Virus record (IMG/VR): IMGVR_UViG_3300023284_000965
Coordinates: 1 to 23,347 of that record
Reading direction: 5' to 3' (one strand)
Length of the DNA stretch: 23,347 nt
From: a virus
The notes below the pieces were generated by a model, which worked only from the letters and a program-made list of their open reading frames with translations, had not been told where the DNA came from and did no database searches. The position numbers and the translations under genes were made by a program. Below, piece after piece: positions 22,423 through 23,347 of the stretch (position 1 is its first letter; each line of letters starts with the position of its first letter).

Positions 22423-22625
22423 TAAATAACCTCATCGAAATACCACCGCAACAAATCATAATGCCATCTCTGTCGCCGGTAGCGAACATCATAACCATAT
22501 ACCGGGTACTTAACGTATGCCAGATAGCCTGTATGCCCTTCAACGTGAGCAACCCCAAACCAGTACGGCAAATGACAAGCCGGATCATGTGGCATTGATA
22601 TTGCAATAAGAAACTTCTTAATCAA
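22422..22625 (-). CDS. Small conserved-looking phage protein between terminase and portal, start uncertain
   Basis: A 67-aa ORF rich in Tyr, Trp and His (for example MPHDPACHLPYW and YPVYGYDVRYRRQRW). I do not recognise a function. It lies between the terminase and portal genes and ends in a TAATG overlap with the portal start, so it is probably translated. The only start covering the full frame is a TTG at 22625 with no good ribosome site. An ATG at 22638, overlapping the terminase stop, begins the peptide MVTEID and then meets TAA at 22620. Removing one base there would join MVTEID to KKFLIAISMP and give 71 aa. The true start may therefore be 22638 with a one-base lesion. Confidence 0.6.
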   Translation of the reverse strand: MIKKFLIAISMPHDPACHLPYWFGVAHVEGHTGYLAYVKYPVYGYDVRYRRQRWHYDLLRWYFDEVI

Positions 22626-22637
22626 TTTCAGTTACCA

Positions 22638-23347
22638 TTAGCGCACCCTGCCATACGCCTGAGACATTGAAATACCGTGTCGTTTGGCAAATTTCTTGGC
22701 CTTGATATAACGCGCTCTTTCAGCCTGAAAGCTGTGCGGATTGATGGACACGACATTCTTTGAGGTCATTGGTCTGGACATGCATGCATAACGAACATCG
22801 TCGTAAACATGATCTTCCTGGTCGGTGTCAACGTCATCCGGGTTCTTTTTGGATTCCTGCAGTAACGGGATTGTACGCCAAAAGTTACGGCAAGAGTTGG
22901 CAATCATCAGGTTAGCTTTTTGCGACATCACCTCACCAGTTTCAGGATCAGTCTCGATTTCCGGTTTCAAGCGTTTGTGAACCTGCTGCTTTCCGGCAAT
23001 TCTGTCATTATCGGCTTTTTGAAAATACACGCCTTCATTGGCGAAATCTTCTTCAATGGTAGGCCCCCGTGCTTCCTGCTTTCGAAACTCCGGGTGCTTA
23101 CCCCAGATCGATGGATCAGCAATTCGGCGCTTGATGGTTTCTCCGGCCTCCATTTCAATATTGAGAATACCTTTGGCAACCTCCCACGCCTGCAGTTTAA
23201 GGCCCTCATTCCAGCGTTCCGAATTGGCCCTGCCATCCCGATCTCGTTTGGATCCGTACCATTCACGATAACGATACATGATGCCGTCATAATCGACCGC
23301 GTACCAACCCACAGAAAAGGGCCGGGCAAAGCCCCAGTCAAACACAC
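22638..23347 (-). CDS. Terminase large subunit, C-terminal nuclease part (partial)
   Basis: This is the C-terminal part of TerL, running off the right edge of the window; the ATPase half lies outside. The large terminase packages DNA into the prohead and cuts it with an RNase H-like nuclease. Counting from the edge, the three acidic sites expected of that fold are visible: D3 in FDWGFARPF, D77 in ADPSIWG, and D182/D183 in HVYDDVRYACMSRP. The first codon seen is an internal GTG (Val), not a start. The end is basic (RYIKAKKFAKRHG). The TAA stop overlaps an ATG of the next gene (TAATG). The family call rests on the spacing of the acidic motifs and on the portal gene downstream. Confidence 0.9.
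   Translation of the reverse strand, partial: VFDWGFARPFSVGWYAVDYDGIMYRYREWYGSKRDRDGRANSERWNEGLKLQAWEVAKGILNIEMEAGETIKRRIADPSIWGKHPEFRKQEARGPTIEEDFANEGVYFQKADNDRIAGKQQVHKRLKPEIETDPETGEVMSQKANLMIANSCRNFWRTIPLLQESKKNPDDVDTDQEDHVYDDVRYACMSRPMTSKNVVSINPHSFQAERARYIKAKKFAKRHGISMSQAYGRVR

Noticed and set aside
1-23347. CRISPR arrays, insertion sequences, integrase or attachment sites
   Set aside because: No spaced direct repeats, transposase, recombinase or terminal inverted repeats were seen.

Overview
The window is part of a tailed-phage (Caudoviricetes) genome or prophage. All supported genes lie on the minus strand, so the reading order runs from the right end to the left end. It looks like a podovirus-type late region. 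There is a terminase nuclease domain, portal, scaffold, capsid protein, adaptor-like proteins, a beta-propeller tail (nozzle) protein and ejection-type internal proteins. There is no tape measure, sheath or tail-tube gene. A lysis cassette with a lipoprotein spanin points to a Gram-negative host. No integrase, repressor, tRNA or CRISPR array is visible. The host species cannot be named from the sequence.

Layout, right to left. (1) 23347-17653, packaging and head: C-terminal half of the large terminase, a small unknown gene, portal, two small Cys-rich proteins, scaffold, major capsid protein and a probable decoration protein, closed by a clear intrinsic terminator at 17617-17644. (2) 17604-14759, an unusual enzyme island: a zinc-ribbon protein, a glycosyltransferase fused to a methyltransferase, a 93-aa unknown and a radical SAM protein with a short SPASM/twitch-like C-terminus. 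(3) 14758-10827, connector and tail: adaptor-like protein, Lys-tailed small protein, a 349-aa structural protein and a nozzle protein carried on two ORFs. (4) 10897-6988, a GNAT-fold protein, an S74-chaperone-like internal protein and two large ejection-type proteins. (5) 6988-1633, host-recognition genes: a coiled-coil protein, three copies of a paralogous fibre module, an Ig plus barrel-type protein, a BppU-like fibre protein and a beta-helix spike. (6) 1606-1, lysis: M15 endolysin, holin candidate, a tiny ORF or structured segment, i-spanin-like protein, spanin lipoprotein and a partial exported protein.

The region is very compact. Most junctions are TAATG, ATGA, GTGA or TTGA overlaps, implying translational coupling along long late messages. 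Three places break the pattern and look like lesions, assembly errors or switches. They are a perfect 53-bp tandem duplication that splits the spike gene, a probable one-base loss near the 3' end of an ejection-protein gene (about 8341), and a possible one-base gain near the start of the small gene beside the terminase (about 22620).

The most distinctive content is the enzyme island between capsid and connector genes. I infer that it modifies a virion or host-surface glycan; the substrate is not visible in the sequence.
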